Of a DNA stretch of 38,757 bases, positions 7,695-14,437 are shown in pieces. This stretch comes from Clostridia bacterium (GTDB lineage Bacteria > Bacillota > Clostridia > UMGS1810). Made by a program: the position numbers and the translations under genes. Location: contig JAEDEG010000014.1 of the NCBI GenBank assembly GCA_016293435.1, positions 1-38,757 of the forward strand, in the 5' to 3' direction. Under the pieces are notes generated by a model. The model saw only the letters and a program-made list of their open reading frames with translations, searched no databases and was not told the DNA's origin. How positions within the stretch are numbered: the stretch's first letter is position 1; the number at the start of each line of letters is the position of its first letter.

Positions 7695-7723
7695 TTGACA
7701 ACAAAGCCAAGAAATTATATAAT
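7695..7723 (+). promoter_or_regulatory. promoter of rsmD-coaD unit
   Basis: TTGACA (7695-7700), 17 bp, TATAAT (7718-7723): a full consensus promoter 36 bp before the rsmD start. Confidence 0.85.
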
Positions 7724-7758
7724 AAGTACAAGTATATTTTATATAGGAGAGTTATGCT

Positions 7759-8304
7759 TTGAGAGTAATTTCAGGTTCAGCAAGAGGACTTAGGCTTGAC
7801 AGTCCCGACGGTCAGGACACGCGTCCCACACTGGACAATGTAAAAGAAGCAATTTTCAGTATGCTGTTTGACCGCGTCGGAGACTCCGATGTGCTCGACC
7901 TTTTTGCAGGCAGCGGTGCTTTGGGAATTGAAGCCCTGAGCCGTGGAGCTTGCAGCTGCGTTTTTGCCGACAAAAGTATAAAGTCGGTCGCAATTGTCAA
8001 AAACAATATTGCGAAGGCACGCATGAAAGAAAGGTCCAAGGTTTTGAAAGCTGATTTCAAAGCTGCGCTTGCTTTTTGTGCAGACAAGGGCCTGAAATTT
8101 GACATTATTTTTTTGGATCCGCCCTATGATGCCGGATTTATGGATGAAGCACTTACCCTTATACGTGATGGGGCGCTTCTTGGCAAAAACGGTGTGATTG
8201 TGGCAGAGTTTGACAGCAAGGCTCCCTTAGATATACAAAACTACAAGCTCATAAAAGATAAAAGATATGGTAGAGTTTGTATAAATATTCTGGAGGCACA
8301 ATGA
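7759..8304 (+). CDS. rsmD: 16S rRNA (guanine966-N2)-methyltransferase
   Basis: RsmD methylates N2 of G966 in 16S rRNA on assembled 30S particles. The 181-residue protein has the family length and motifs: N-terminal RVISGSARG and TRPT (residues 21-24), SAM-binding DLFAGSGALGIEALSRGA (47-64), and catalytic LDPPYD (119-124). The start is TTG at 7759, supported by GGAGA 8 bp upstream and by the family N-terminus. The stop overlaps the coaD start (ATGA), so the two are translationally coupled. Confidence 0.95.
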   Translation: MRVISGSARGLRLDSPDGQDTRPTLDNVKEAIFSMLFDRVGDSDVLDLFAGSGALGIEALSRGACSCVFADKSIKSVAIVKNNIAKARMKERSKVLKADFKAALAFCADKGLKFDIIFLDPPYDAGFMDEALTLIRDGALLGKNGVIVAEFDSKAPLDIQNYKLIKDKRYGRVCINILEAQ

Positions 8305-8789
8305 AGACAACAGCTGTATACCCGGGCAGTTTTGATCCCGTTACCAACGGGCATTTGGACATAATTAAACGAGCATCAGGGATTTTTGATAAGGTATATG
8401 TGGCAATTCTCACCAACAGTGCAAAAAAACCGCATTTTTCGCTCGAACAAAAGATAGACTGGCTAAAGAGATCAACGGCAGATATTCCCAATGTTGAAAT
8501 AGCCAGCTTTTCGGGTCTTTTGGTGAATTATGCAAATGAGATTGGTGCGAATGTAATAATCAAAGGCCTCAGAGCCATGTCTGACTTTGAATATGAGTTT
8601 CAGATGGCTCTTACCAACAGAAAGCTAAGCCCCAACATCGAAACAATGTTTCTTATGACCAATAACAAATATTCTTATTTGTCATCGAGCATTGTTAAGG
8701 AAATAGCACATCTTGGAGGCAGTCTCGATGGATTGGTTCCAAACTTTATGATCGAAGAAATCAACAGTGAAATCAAGAAAAAACAATGA
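8301..8789 (+). CDS. coaD: phosphopantetheine adenylyltransferase
   Basis: CoaD joins ATP and 4'-phosphopantetheine to give dephospho-CoA, the fourth step of coenzyme A synthesis. 162 residues. The nucleotidyltransferase signature YPGSFDPVTNGHLD is at 7-20, with the T/HxGH motif TNGH at 15-18. KGLRAMSDFEYE lies at 88-99 and the SSSIVKE element at 128-134. The start is ATG 8301 with GGAGG just upstream, overlapping the rsmD stop. The rsmD-coaD pair is widespread in Firmicutes. Confidence 0.97.
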   Translation: MKTTAVYPGSFDPVTNGHLDIIKRASGIFDKVYVAILTNSAKKPHFSLEQKIDWLKRSTADIPNVEIASFSGLLVNYANEIGANVIIKGLRAMSDFEYEFQMALTNRKLSPNIETMFLMTNNKYSYLSSSIVKEIAHLGGSLDGLVPNFMIEEINSEIKKKQ

Positions 8790-8803
8790 GGAGGATACAT
8801 AAA

Positions 8804-9244
8804 ATGGATGTAATAGAACTTTTGAGTGAACTTGAGGATATAATCGATAAAGGGTTTGAAGTTCCCTTTGCAAAGAAAACTCTTATCAATAAAGAGCAGG
8901 TTATGTCTCTTATCAACGACATCAGCATCCAGCTTCCCGATGAGCTGAGAGTGGCAAAATCTATAGCGGAAGACAGCAAGAGAATTATTTCTGATGCACA
9001 AAAGCAGGCTGATGCCAAGATAAAAGAGGTTGAGCACAAGATTCTTGCCCTTATTGATGAGCACGAAATTACCAAAAAAGCAGTTGCCAACGCAAATGAA
9101 ATCATTGCAAAGGCTCAGAAGGATGGCAAGGAAATCAGACTTGCTTCTCTCAAATTTGCGGATGAAATTCTCGAAAAGGTTGAAGTTGATTTTGCAGCTG
9201 TTAACGACAAGGTTAAGCAGTGCAGAAGCGAGCTTCGCAAATAA
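8804..9244 (+). CDS. coiled-coil protein downstream of coaD
   Basis: 146 residues from ATG 8804, 9 bp after a perfect GAGGAGG. A short N-terminal region (MDVIELLSELEDIIDKGFEVPFAKKTLINKEQ split over residues 1-32) is followed by a long Ala/Lys/Glu-rich helix, about 45-140, with heptad character. It is probably cytoplasmic. Similar small proteins follow coaD in other Clostridia (from memory) but have no established function; they loosely resemble DivIVA- or ATP-synthase-stalk-type coiled coils. It closes the rsmD-coaD unit. No catalytic residues are visible. Confidence 0.85.
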   Translation: MDVIELLSELEDIIDKGFEVPFAKKTLINKEQVMSLINDISIQLPDELRVAKSIAEDSKRIISDAQKQADAKIKEVEHKILALIDEHEITKKAVANANEIIAKAQKDGKEIRLASLKFADEILEKVEVDFAAVNDKVKQCRSELRK

Positions 9245-9265
9245 AAATCAAACAAATTAAAAAAT

Positions 9266-9290
9266 GAATTTGAATGCAGCATTCAAATTC
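9266..9290. repeat. 25-bp near-perfect palindrome
   Basis: GAATTTGAATGC and GCATTCAAATTC flank a single central A. On the plus strand no T run follows. On the minus strand it is followed by ATTTTTT. It may be a weak terminator for the coaD unit or an operator; which one cannot be decided here. Confidence 0.6.
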
Positions 9291-9401
9291 TTGCAATCAT
9301 GTAATGCAGAAGGTATTTTGGCAAATTTTATTTTGCTGTAAATGTCTCAATCGGTTTGCGAATGACAAGATAAAACAAATGACAGGAAAATGACCCCCAA
9401 A

Positions 9402-9430
9402 TTGACTCAAATAAAAATCTCTGATAACAT
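9402..9430 (+). promoter_or_regulatory. probable promoter of proBA
   Basis: TTGACT (9402-9407), 17 bp, TAACAT (9425-9430), upstream of the micro-ORF and proB. The stretch 9291-9401 between the palindrome and this promoter shows nothing I can name. Confidence 0.5.
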
Positions 9431-9468
9431 TTTATGTGAAGAAGCAAAACAGAATCGGAGGTTTTAAA

Positions 9469-9516
9469 ATGAGTCACTTAAATTATAGGGCAAAAATGCA
9501 GGGTAACAGTTGCTGA
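9469..9516 (+). CDS. 15-codon leader micro-ORF
   Basis: ATG 9469 has GGAGG 7 bp upstream, a better ribosome site than proB itself, and encodes MSHLNYRAKMQGNSC before TGA. It ends about 70 bp before proB. It has no proline codons, so classical proline attenuation is not indicated. It could be a leader peptide or the broken start of a lost gene; its stop overlaps the 19-bp repeat at 9515-9533. Confidence 0.4.
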   Translation: MSHLNYRAKMQGNSC

Positions 9517-9533
9517 CATTTTATATTGCAATT
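9515..9533 (+). repeat. 19-bp dispersed repeat, copy 2
   Basis: Identical to 33-51 (GACATTTTATATTGCAATT), located in the proB leader directly after the micro-ORF stop. Confidence 0.6.
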
Positions 9534-9585
9534 TATATTCTGATTTTATATGCTGTTTTGCGTCTGAAAAGGAATGGTTGTAGCT

Positions 9586-10368
9586 ATGGAAACTAAAGAT
9601 AATGCGAATATAATTGTGGTAAAGGTCGGCACCTCTACTCTTACCTATGGTGGGGGCGGCATAAATATCCGCCGTGTAGAAAAGCTGGTAAAAGTTCTTT
9701 CCGATATCAAAAACAGCGGAAAAAATGTTATACTGGTTAGCTCCGGCGCTATTGGTATAGGCATGGGCAAGCTTGGTATTTCCAAAAGACCGGCATGCAC
9801 CAGAGATAAGCAGGCACTTGCCGCAATCGGGCAGTGTGAGCTTATGAGATATTATTCAAAGCTTTTTGGTGAATATAATCACAATGTGGCTCAGATTCTT
9901 TTGACTAAAGACGTGGTAAGCGATCCGGTGCGCAACGAAAACGCTGTTGCAACCATCGATAAACTGCTTTCGCTGGGCGTTGTCCCAATTGTAAACGAAA
10001 ACGATACAATTAGCACCGAACAGATTGAATTTGGCGATAACGATACCCTTTCGGCAACGGTTGCCTACCTTGCGAAGGCAGATTTGCTGGTTATTCTGTC
10101 TGATATCGACGGGCTCTATGATGCCGATCCCAGAGAAAATCCCGATGCAAAGCTGATTGCTCGCATAGATAAAATTGATGAGAGTATTGAGGCTCTTGCA
10201 GGCGGCGCAGGTACCTCGCGCGGTACCGGCGGAATGATTACTAAAATTCATGCGGCTCGGGCGGCAACAAGTGCAGGAATCGACATGATAATAGCCAATG
10301 GTGCCAACCCCGAAATTTTATATGATATTACCGAGGGCAAAAACGTGGGCACACTATTTAAGTCATAG
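9586..10368 (+). CDS. proB: glutamate 5-kinase
   Basis: ProB phosphorylates L-glutamate to gamma-glutamyl phosphate, the first and feedback-controlled step of proline synthesis. About 260 residues with the amino-acid-kinase fold: VVKVGTSTLT near the N-terminus, VSSGAIGIGMGKLG, NENDTIS and FGDNDTLSA, then SDIDGLYDADPR and GTGGMITKIHAA. The C-terminal PUA domain found in longer homologues is absent, so this is the short form. I choose ATG 9586. The in-frame ATG at 9574 directly abuts AAGGA and leaves no spacing, though it cannot be excluded. proA follows after 12 bp. Confidence 0.95.
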   Translation: METKDNANIIVVKVGTSTLTYGGGGINIRRVEKLVKVLSDIKNSGKNVILVSSGAIGIGMGKLGISKRPACTRDKQALAAIGQCELMRYYSKLFGEYNHNVAQILLTKDVVSDPVRNENAVATIDKLLSLGVVPIVNENDTISTEQIEFGDNDTLSATVAYLAKADLLVILSDIDGLYDADPRENPDAKLIARIDKIDESIEALAGGAGTSRGTGGMITKIHAARAATSAGIDMIIANGANPEILYDITEGKNVGTLFKS

Positions 10369-10380
10369 GGGGGCAGATTC

Positions 10381-11628
10381 ATGGACTATTTACAAAATCT
10401 TTGCCAAAGTGCCAAAAAATCTTTACGCATGCTGAAAACGGCGGGCACCAACGACAAAAACAATGTTCTTCTAACAATTGCATCAGACATTGAAGCTAAT
10501 ACCCAAAAAATTATCAAAGAAAATCTCAAAGATTTGACAAAAGCCGAAGGAAACGGCATGACCCCCGGGATTATCGACCGCCTTACCCTTACCGAATCAA
10601 GAATTGCAGCCATGGCAGAGGGCGTGCGTCAGGTGGCGGCTCTGCCCGACCCTGTGGGAGAGGTTATCTCTATGAAGGAGCTTCCCAACGGATTAAAGGT
10701 TGGTCAGAAAAGAGTTCCTATCGGGGTGATAGGTGTGATATATGAATCCCGCCCCAATGTAACGGTGGATACGGCTGCGCTTTGTCTCAAAGCTTCAAAT
10801 GCTGTTATACTCAGAGGTGGCAGTGATGCGTTTTGCTCCAACAAGGTACTTTCCGATATAATGAGACAGTCTCTTTCAAAGTGCGGCATGCCGCCTGATT
10901 GTGTATGCTTTTTGGAAGACACCTCACGCGAGACGGCCACAAGATTTATGCAAATGAACGGTTTTTTGGATGTACTCATCCCCAGAGGTGGTGCCGGGCT
11001 TATTAGGTCTGTGGTGCAAAACTCCACAGTACCGGTTATTGAGACCGGTGTGGGCAACTGCCACATATATGTTGACGAAAGTGCAGACCCTGATATGGCA
11101 AGGGATATTGTTGTCAATGCCAAAACAAGCAGAACCTCGGTATGCAATGCCGCCGAAAGCCTTCTGGTGCACAAAAACGTGGGCGATAAGTTTTGGCGGG
11201 AAACCTATGCCGCTCTTAAGGAAAAAGGAGTAGAAATCAGAGGCTGCGAGCGTACATGCCAAAAAATTTCCTGCGACAGTGAGGCAACCGAAGAAGATTA
11301 TGCCAAGGAATTTTTGGCGTCAATAATATCGGTTAAAATTGTGGATTCTCTGCAGGAAGCTGTGGAGCATATAGAAAAATATTCTACCGGACATTCTGAG
11401 TGTATTGTAACCGAAAACTATACCAATGCCAACTACTTTTTGGATAATGTTGACTCTGCCGCCGTGTATGTAAATGCTTCTACCCGATTTACCGATGGCT
11501 TTGAGTTTGGGCTCGGGGCAGAAATCGGCATCAGCACGCAAAAGCTTCATGCCAGAGGCCCCATGGGCATAAAAGAGCTTACAACCTACAAATACATCGT
11601 GCTTGGTTCGGGGCAAATACGAACATAG
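10381..11628 (+). CDS. proA: gamma-glutamyl phosphate reductase
   Basis: ProA reduces gamma-glutamyl phosphate with NADPH to glutamate-5-semialdehyde, the second proline step. ProB and ProA must act together because the intermediate is unstable. The 415 residues match the family length. Visible are VPIGVIGVIYESRPNVT (about 112-128), ILRGGSDA, IPRGGAGLI, and the catalytic cysteine in SRTSVCNAAE (Cys255). GGGGGG lies just upstream of the ATG. It is transcribed with proB. An ORF lying antisense to it is a shadow. Confidence 0.97.
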   Translation: MDYLQNLCQSAKKSLRMLKTAGTNDKNNVLLTIASDIEANTQKIIKENLKDLTKAEGNGMTPGIIDRLTLTESRIAAMAEGVRQVAALPDPVGEVISMKELPNGLKVGQKRVPIGVIGVIYESRPNVTVDTAALCLKASNAVILRGGSDAFCSNKVLSDIMRQSLSKCGMPPDCVCFLEDTSRETATRFMQMNGFLDVLIPRGGAGLIRSVVQNSTVPVIETGVGNCHIYVDESADPDMARDIVVNAKTSRTSVCNAAESLLVHKNVGDKFWRETYAALKEKGVEIRGCERTCQKISCDSEATEEDYAKEFLASIISVKIVDSLQEAVEHIEKYSTGHSECIVTENYTNANYFLDNVDSAAVYVNASTRFTDGFEFGLGAEIGISTQKLHARGPMGIKELTTYKYIVLGSGQIRT

Positions 11629-11652
11629 ATTTTCAAAAAGGGTGTGAACAGT

Positions 11653-12078
11653 ATGGAATATGTTTTGTGGATTGTTTTTATAGCAGTAATGCTCATAATT
11701 GAAGCATCAACCGTAAATCTTATTACTATATGGTTCGCCGTTGGTGCACTTGGTGCAATTGCGGCAAAGGGGCTGGGAGCCGGGCTTTTATGGCAGGTTG
11801 CAGTGTTGCTCTTTGTCAGCGGTATTGCATTGCTGATTGCACGCCCCATTATAAAAAAGCAACGTAATATAAATTTGACAGCCACCAATGCCGACATGGT
11901 AATCGGCAAGCTTGGCACCGTGACCGAAGCAATTACGGCTGACAAATTTGCCGGAGAGGTGACAGTGGCTGGGAAGAAGTGGTCTGCCGTGTCTGAAAAC
12001 GGAGACGAATATTGTGAGGGTACAAAGGTAATTGTCAAGGCTATAAGCGGTGTTAAGATTGTTGTAGCCAAAGCATAG
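11653..12078 (+). CDS. NfeD-like membrane protein
   Basis: 141 residues starting at ATG 11653, about 10 bp after AAAAAGGG (a GTG at 11644 overlaps that site). Hydrophobic segments at about 2-22, 27-45 and 50-68 are followed by a soluble domain (GKLGTVTEAI, GEVTVAGKKWSAVSENGDEYCEGTKVIVKAISGVKIVV). This domain is the OB-fold of NfeD-family proteins. NfeD proteins are encoded beside SPFH/stomatin partners and work with them in membrane microdomain organisation. The next gene here is exactly such an SPFH protein. Confidence 0.88.
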   Translation: MEYVLWIVFIAVMLIIEASTVNLITIWFAVGALGAIAAKGLGAGLLWQVAVLLFVSGIALLIARPIIKKQRNINLTATNADMVIGKLGTVTEAITADKFAGEVTVAGKKWSAVSENGDEYCEGTKVIVKAISGVKIVVAKA

Positions 12079-12121
12079 ATTATCCGAAACGGATTAAAAA
12101 TTTTAAAGGAGAGATGATTTT

Positions 12122-13021
12122 ATGGATGGTTTATTTATTTTTATCGGTCTGGCTGTAATTTTGCTTATTGTTATCATTCGCAATATCCGCATAATTCCCC
12201 AGGCGCACACCGCCATTATAGAAAGACTCGGTGCATATCAGGCAACTTGGAATGTGGGGTTTCATGTTAAGGTTCCGTTTATTGACCGAATAGTAAAAAC
12301 AGTTTCGATGAAGGAGCAGGTTGTTGACTTTGAGCCTCAGCCTGTTATTACCAAGGATAATGTTACCATGCAGATTGACACGGTTATTTTTTATCAGATA
12401 ACCGACCCAAAGCTTTTTGTGTATGGTGTTGACCGTCCGCTGTCGGCAATTGAAAATCTGACAGCTACCACACTGCGTAACATTATCGGTGATTTGGAGC
12501 TTGACGAAACACTCACATCACGCGACACTATAAATACCAAAATGCGTGCAATTCTCGACGAAGCTACCGACCCCTGGGGTATCAAGGTAAACAGAGTTGA
12601 GCTCAAAAATATTATTCCGCCCAAGCAGATAAGAGACGCAATGGAGCGCCAAATGAAAGCGGAGCGCGAAAGACGTGAGCTTATTTTAAAGGCAGAGGGC
12701 GAAAAGAAAAGTGCAATTCTTGTGGCAGAGGGCGAAAAGGAAGCGGCTATTCTTAAGGCTGATGCTATCAAGGAATCACGAATCAGAGAAGCAGAGGGCG
12801 AAGCCGAAGCTATTTTAAGCGTGCAGACTGCTACTGCCGAAGGTCTCAAAAAGCTTTGCGAAGCGGTATCGAGTGATGCTGTGGTAGCACTTAAGGGCTT
12901 TGAATCGCTGGAAAAGGTTGCGGACGGCAAGGCTACAAAAATAATTATTCCCAGTGATATTCAGGGGGTTGCCGGGCTTGCAACTTCCATAAAAGAGCTG
13001 CTCTCAAAGACAGACGAATAA
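12122..13021 (+). CDS. SPFH/Band 7 membrane protein (stomatin/QmcA-like)
   Basis: 299 residues. One N-terminal membrane segment (about 3-20) is followed by RIIPQAHTAIIERLG, the classic entry into the SPFH domain (about 20-185). A long charged helix (about 175-235) with repeated AEGEKK and AEGEAEAI units then leads to a C-terminal tail. Such proteins oligomerise at the inner face of the membrane and scaffold microdomains or regulate proteases. AAAGGAGAG precedes the ATG by about 8 bp. It is in an operon with the NfeD-like gene 43 bp upstream. Confidence 0.93.
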   Translation: MDGLFIFIGLAVILLIVIIRNIRIIPQAHTAIIERLGAYQATWNVGFHVKVPFIDRIVKTVSMKEQVVDFEPQPVITKDNVTMQIDTVIFYQITDPKLFVYGVDRPLSAIENLTATTLRNIIGDLELDETLTSRDTINTKMRAILDEATDPWGIKVNRVELKNIIPPKQIRDAMERQMKAERERRELILKAEGEKKSAILVAEGEKEAAILKADAIKESRIREAEGEAEAILSVQTATAEGLKKLCEAVSSDAVVALKGFESLEKVADGKATKIIIPSDIQGVAGLATSIKELLSKTDE

Positions 13022-13050
13022 TTTCATACAGAAACAAAGGTAATACGTCT

Positions 13051-13692
13051 ATGCGGATGAGAAGAAAAAAGCACCGCGAAGAAAGACTTGAGGCTTGTGC
13101 CGATATTCTGATCGCGGACATTTTGAAATACAAAAACGATATCGGAGCGGTGTTTGATGATGACAAGCCGCTCCGTATGGAAATTGGATGCGGAAAAGGC
13201 AAATTTATCACCGAAACCGCAATAATTAACCCCGATATAAACTTCATTGCGTTTGAAAAAAATCTTGATGTTCTTGTGCTTGCGGCAGAAAAGGTAAAAG
13301 ATGCAGGGCTTTCAAATGTAAGGCTTGTTGCCGCAGATGCAAATATACTTGCAGAGTTTGATACAAAGTCAAAATGCGAGGTTATATATATCAATTTTTG
13401 TGATCCGTGGCCCAAAAACGGCTATCGCAAAAGGCGACTTACTCATGCAAATTATCTCGCACTTTGGAAAAAGCTGCTTTGCGAAAACGGAGAGATTCAC
13501 TTTAAGACAGATAACAAAGGTCTTTTTGAGTTTTCGCTAAATTCGTTTTCCGATTATGGCATGAGACTCAAAAACATCACTCTTGACCTTCATGCAAGTG
13601 ATTTTGAGGGAAATGTAATGACAGAGTATGAAATGCTGTTTTCCGAAAAAGGGAATCCCATATACCGCACAGAGGCTATATTTTTGAAATAA
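13051..13692 (+). CDS. trmB: tRNA (guanine46-N7)-methyltransferase
   Basis: TrmB forms m7G46 in the variable loop of tRNAs using SAM. The 213 residues match the bacterial family. MRMRRKKHREERLEAC is the typical Firmicute N-terminus. EIGCGKGKF (44-52) binds SAM, and INFCDPWPK with KRRLTH (about 114-132) holds the family signature with the catalytic Asp. C-terminal FKTDNKGLFEFSL and TEYE are also conserved. It lies 29 bp after the SPFH gene with no good separate promoter, so it may be cotranscribed. Confidence 0.95.
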   Translation: MRMRRKKHREERLEACADILIADILKYKNDIGAVFDDDKPLRMEIGCGKGKFITETAIINPDINFIAFEKNLDVLVLAAEKVKDAGLSNVRLVAADANILAEFDTKSKCEVIYINFCDPWPKNGYRKRRLTHANYLALWKKLLCENGEIHFKTDNKGLFEFSLNSFSDYGMRLKNITLDLHASDFEGNVMTEYEMLFSEKGNPIYRTEAIFLK

Positions 13693-13707
13693 TGACAAAT
13701 ATTGCAG

Positions 13708-13736
13708 TTGACAAAAGACATAATATTTATTATAAT
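13708..13736 (+). promoter_or_regulatory. promoter of ssrA
   Basis: Perfect consensus: TTGACA (13708-13713), 17 bp, TATAAT (13731-13736). The roughly 55-nt leader between the start point and the mature 5' end (13797) contains a GGTCA / TGACC hairpin and would be removed by RNase P. Confidence 0.9.
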
Positions 13737-13796
13737 AATAGCTACGCTGAATTGTGGTCAGAGAGTATTTTGCTTTTTGACCGCTAATTTCTATAC

Positions 13797-14140
13797 GGGG
13801 CCGTACAGGGTTCGACGGGGGTTTTGAAGCAGCAGGAGCGAGCAGCGGCGGGCACCGCTTTAATCAGCCCAAATTAAAATTAAACGCTAACGATAATTTA
13901 GCATACGCTGCCTAATTAAAGGCAGCCGTTCTTACTTGGACTACCGCATCTGAGCTAAGAGCGTCATTTTCGCGGTGAACGTGCGGCGGCAAAGCTTTGA
14001 GCCGCCCATGAACGATGAAGCTACCGACGCGCTAAGCTTGTTTATGTGCTTGGTGCCGGGGGAAGCCCGAACATAAACTGCGCTCGGAGACCCCGCTGTG
14101 AATAGATTTTCGGACAGGAGTTCAATTCTCCTCGGCTCCA
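13797..14140 (+). ncRNA. ssrA: transfer-messenger RNA
   Basis: tmRNA rescues ribosomes stalled on mRNAs without stop codons and tags the product for proteolysis. The tRNA-like ends pair GGGGCCG with CGGCTCC (last base A at 14140; CCA is not encoded). The 5' end carries the hallmark TACAGGGTTCGACGGGGG, and the T-arm is AGGAG-TTCAATT-CTCCT. The tag frame is GCT at 13886 through TAA at 13913-13915: ANDNLAYAA, ending in the usual hydrophobic AA degron. Pseudoknot stems such as GGCAGC(C) and GCGGCGGCAAAGC...GCCGCC are visible. 344 nt is a normal length for the one-piece form. Confidence 0.98.
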
Positions 14141-14146
14141 TAAAAA

Positions 14147-14179
14147 TTAGACATCCAAAAAGGATGTCTAATTTTTTTT
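14147..14179 (+). terminator. ssrA terminator
   Basis: TTAGACATCC / GGATGTCTAA around AAAAA, then eight T. It starts 6 bp after the tmRNA 3' end. Confidence 0.95.
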
Positions 14180-14184
14180 ATCAA

Positions 14185-14198
14185 GAGAATTGAACTCC
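14185..14198 (-). repeat. inverted copy of tmRNA T-arm
   Basis: Fourteen bases, reverse complement of tmRNA positions 14117-14130 (GGAGTTCAATTCTC). Together they bracket the ssrA terminator. Confidence 0.7.
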
Positions 14199-14215
14199 GG
14201 GAGGCACGAGCGGTA

Positions 14216-14246
14216 AAGCAAAACAGTCCGGTGGACTGTTTTGCTT
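14216..14246. repeat. 14-bp perfect hairpin
   Basis: AAGCAAAACAGTCC / GGACTGTTTTGCTT with a 3-nt loop. No T run follows on the plus strand. It is part of the palindrome cluster between ssrA and the minus-strand operon. Confidence 0.7.
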
Positions 14247-14322
14247 CGTATGTCGATAATAATCGCATGGAAGACATAGAGATTATTGAAGATGTTAATT
14301 TAGCACACTCCGATTTATAACT

Positions 14323-14374
14323 AAATTAAGATGTCCCCCGCCTTTATAGGCGGCGGGTGACATCTTAATTTTTT
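14323..14374. terminator. bidirectional terminator
   Basis: Long stem: AATTAAGATGTC and CCGCC pair with GGCGG and GACATCTTAATT around a TTTATA loop, with T-rich ends on both strands. It can end the minus-strand helicase operon and any plus-strand read-through from ssrA. Confidence 0.75.
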
Positions 14375-14399
14375 CAGTGGGAGTTCAATCTCCCACTGA
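14374..14399. repeat. 10-bp hairpin with T-loop-like sequence
   Basis: TCAGTGGGAG / CTCCCACTGA around TTCAAT. The core GGGAGTTCAATCTCCC resembles the tmRNA/tRNA T-arm seen at 14117-14130. Confidence 0.65.
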
Positions 14400-14437
14400 A
14401 AACGTTGAATGACGCGGCTTTGCCGCTTATTGAAAAA

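Noticed and set aside
8675..9105. Antisense ORFs over coaD and the coiled-coil gene
   Set aside because: Shadows of real genes; low-complexity translations without ribosome sites.
13941..14141. Minus-strand 66-codon ORF over ssrA
   Set aside because: Entirely antisense to tmRNA, a common false gene call.
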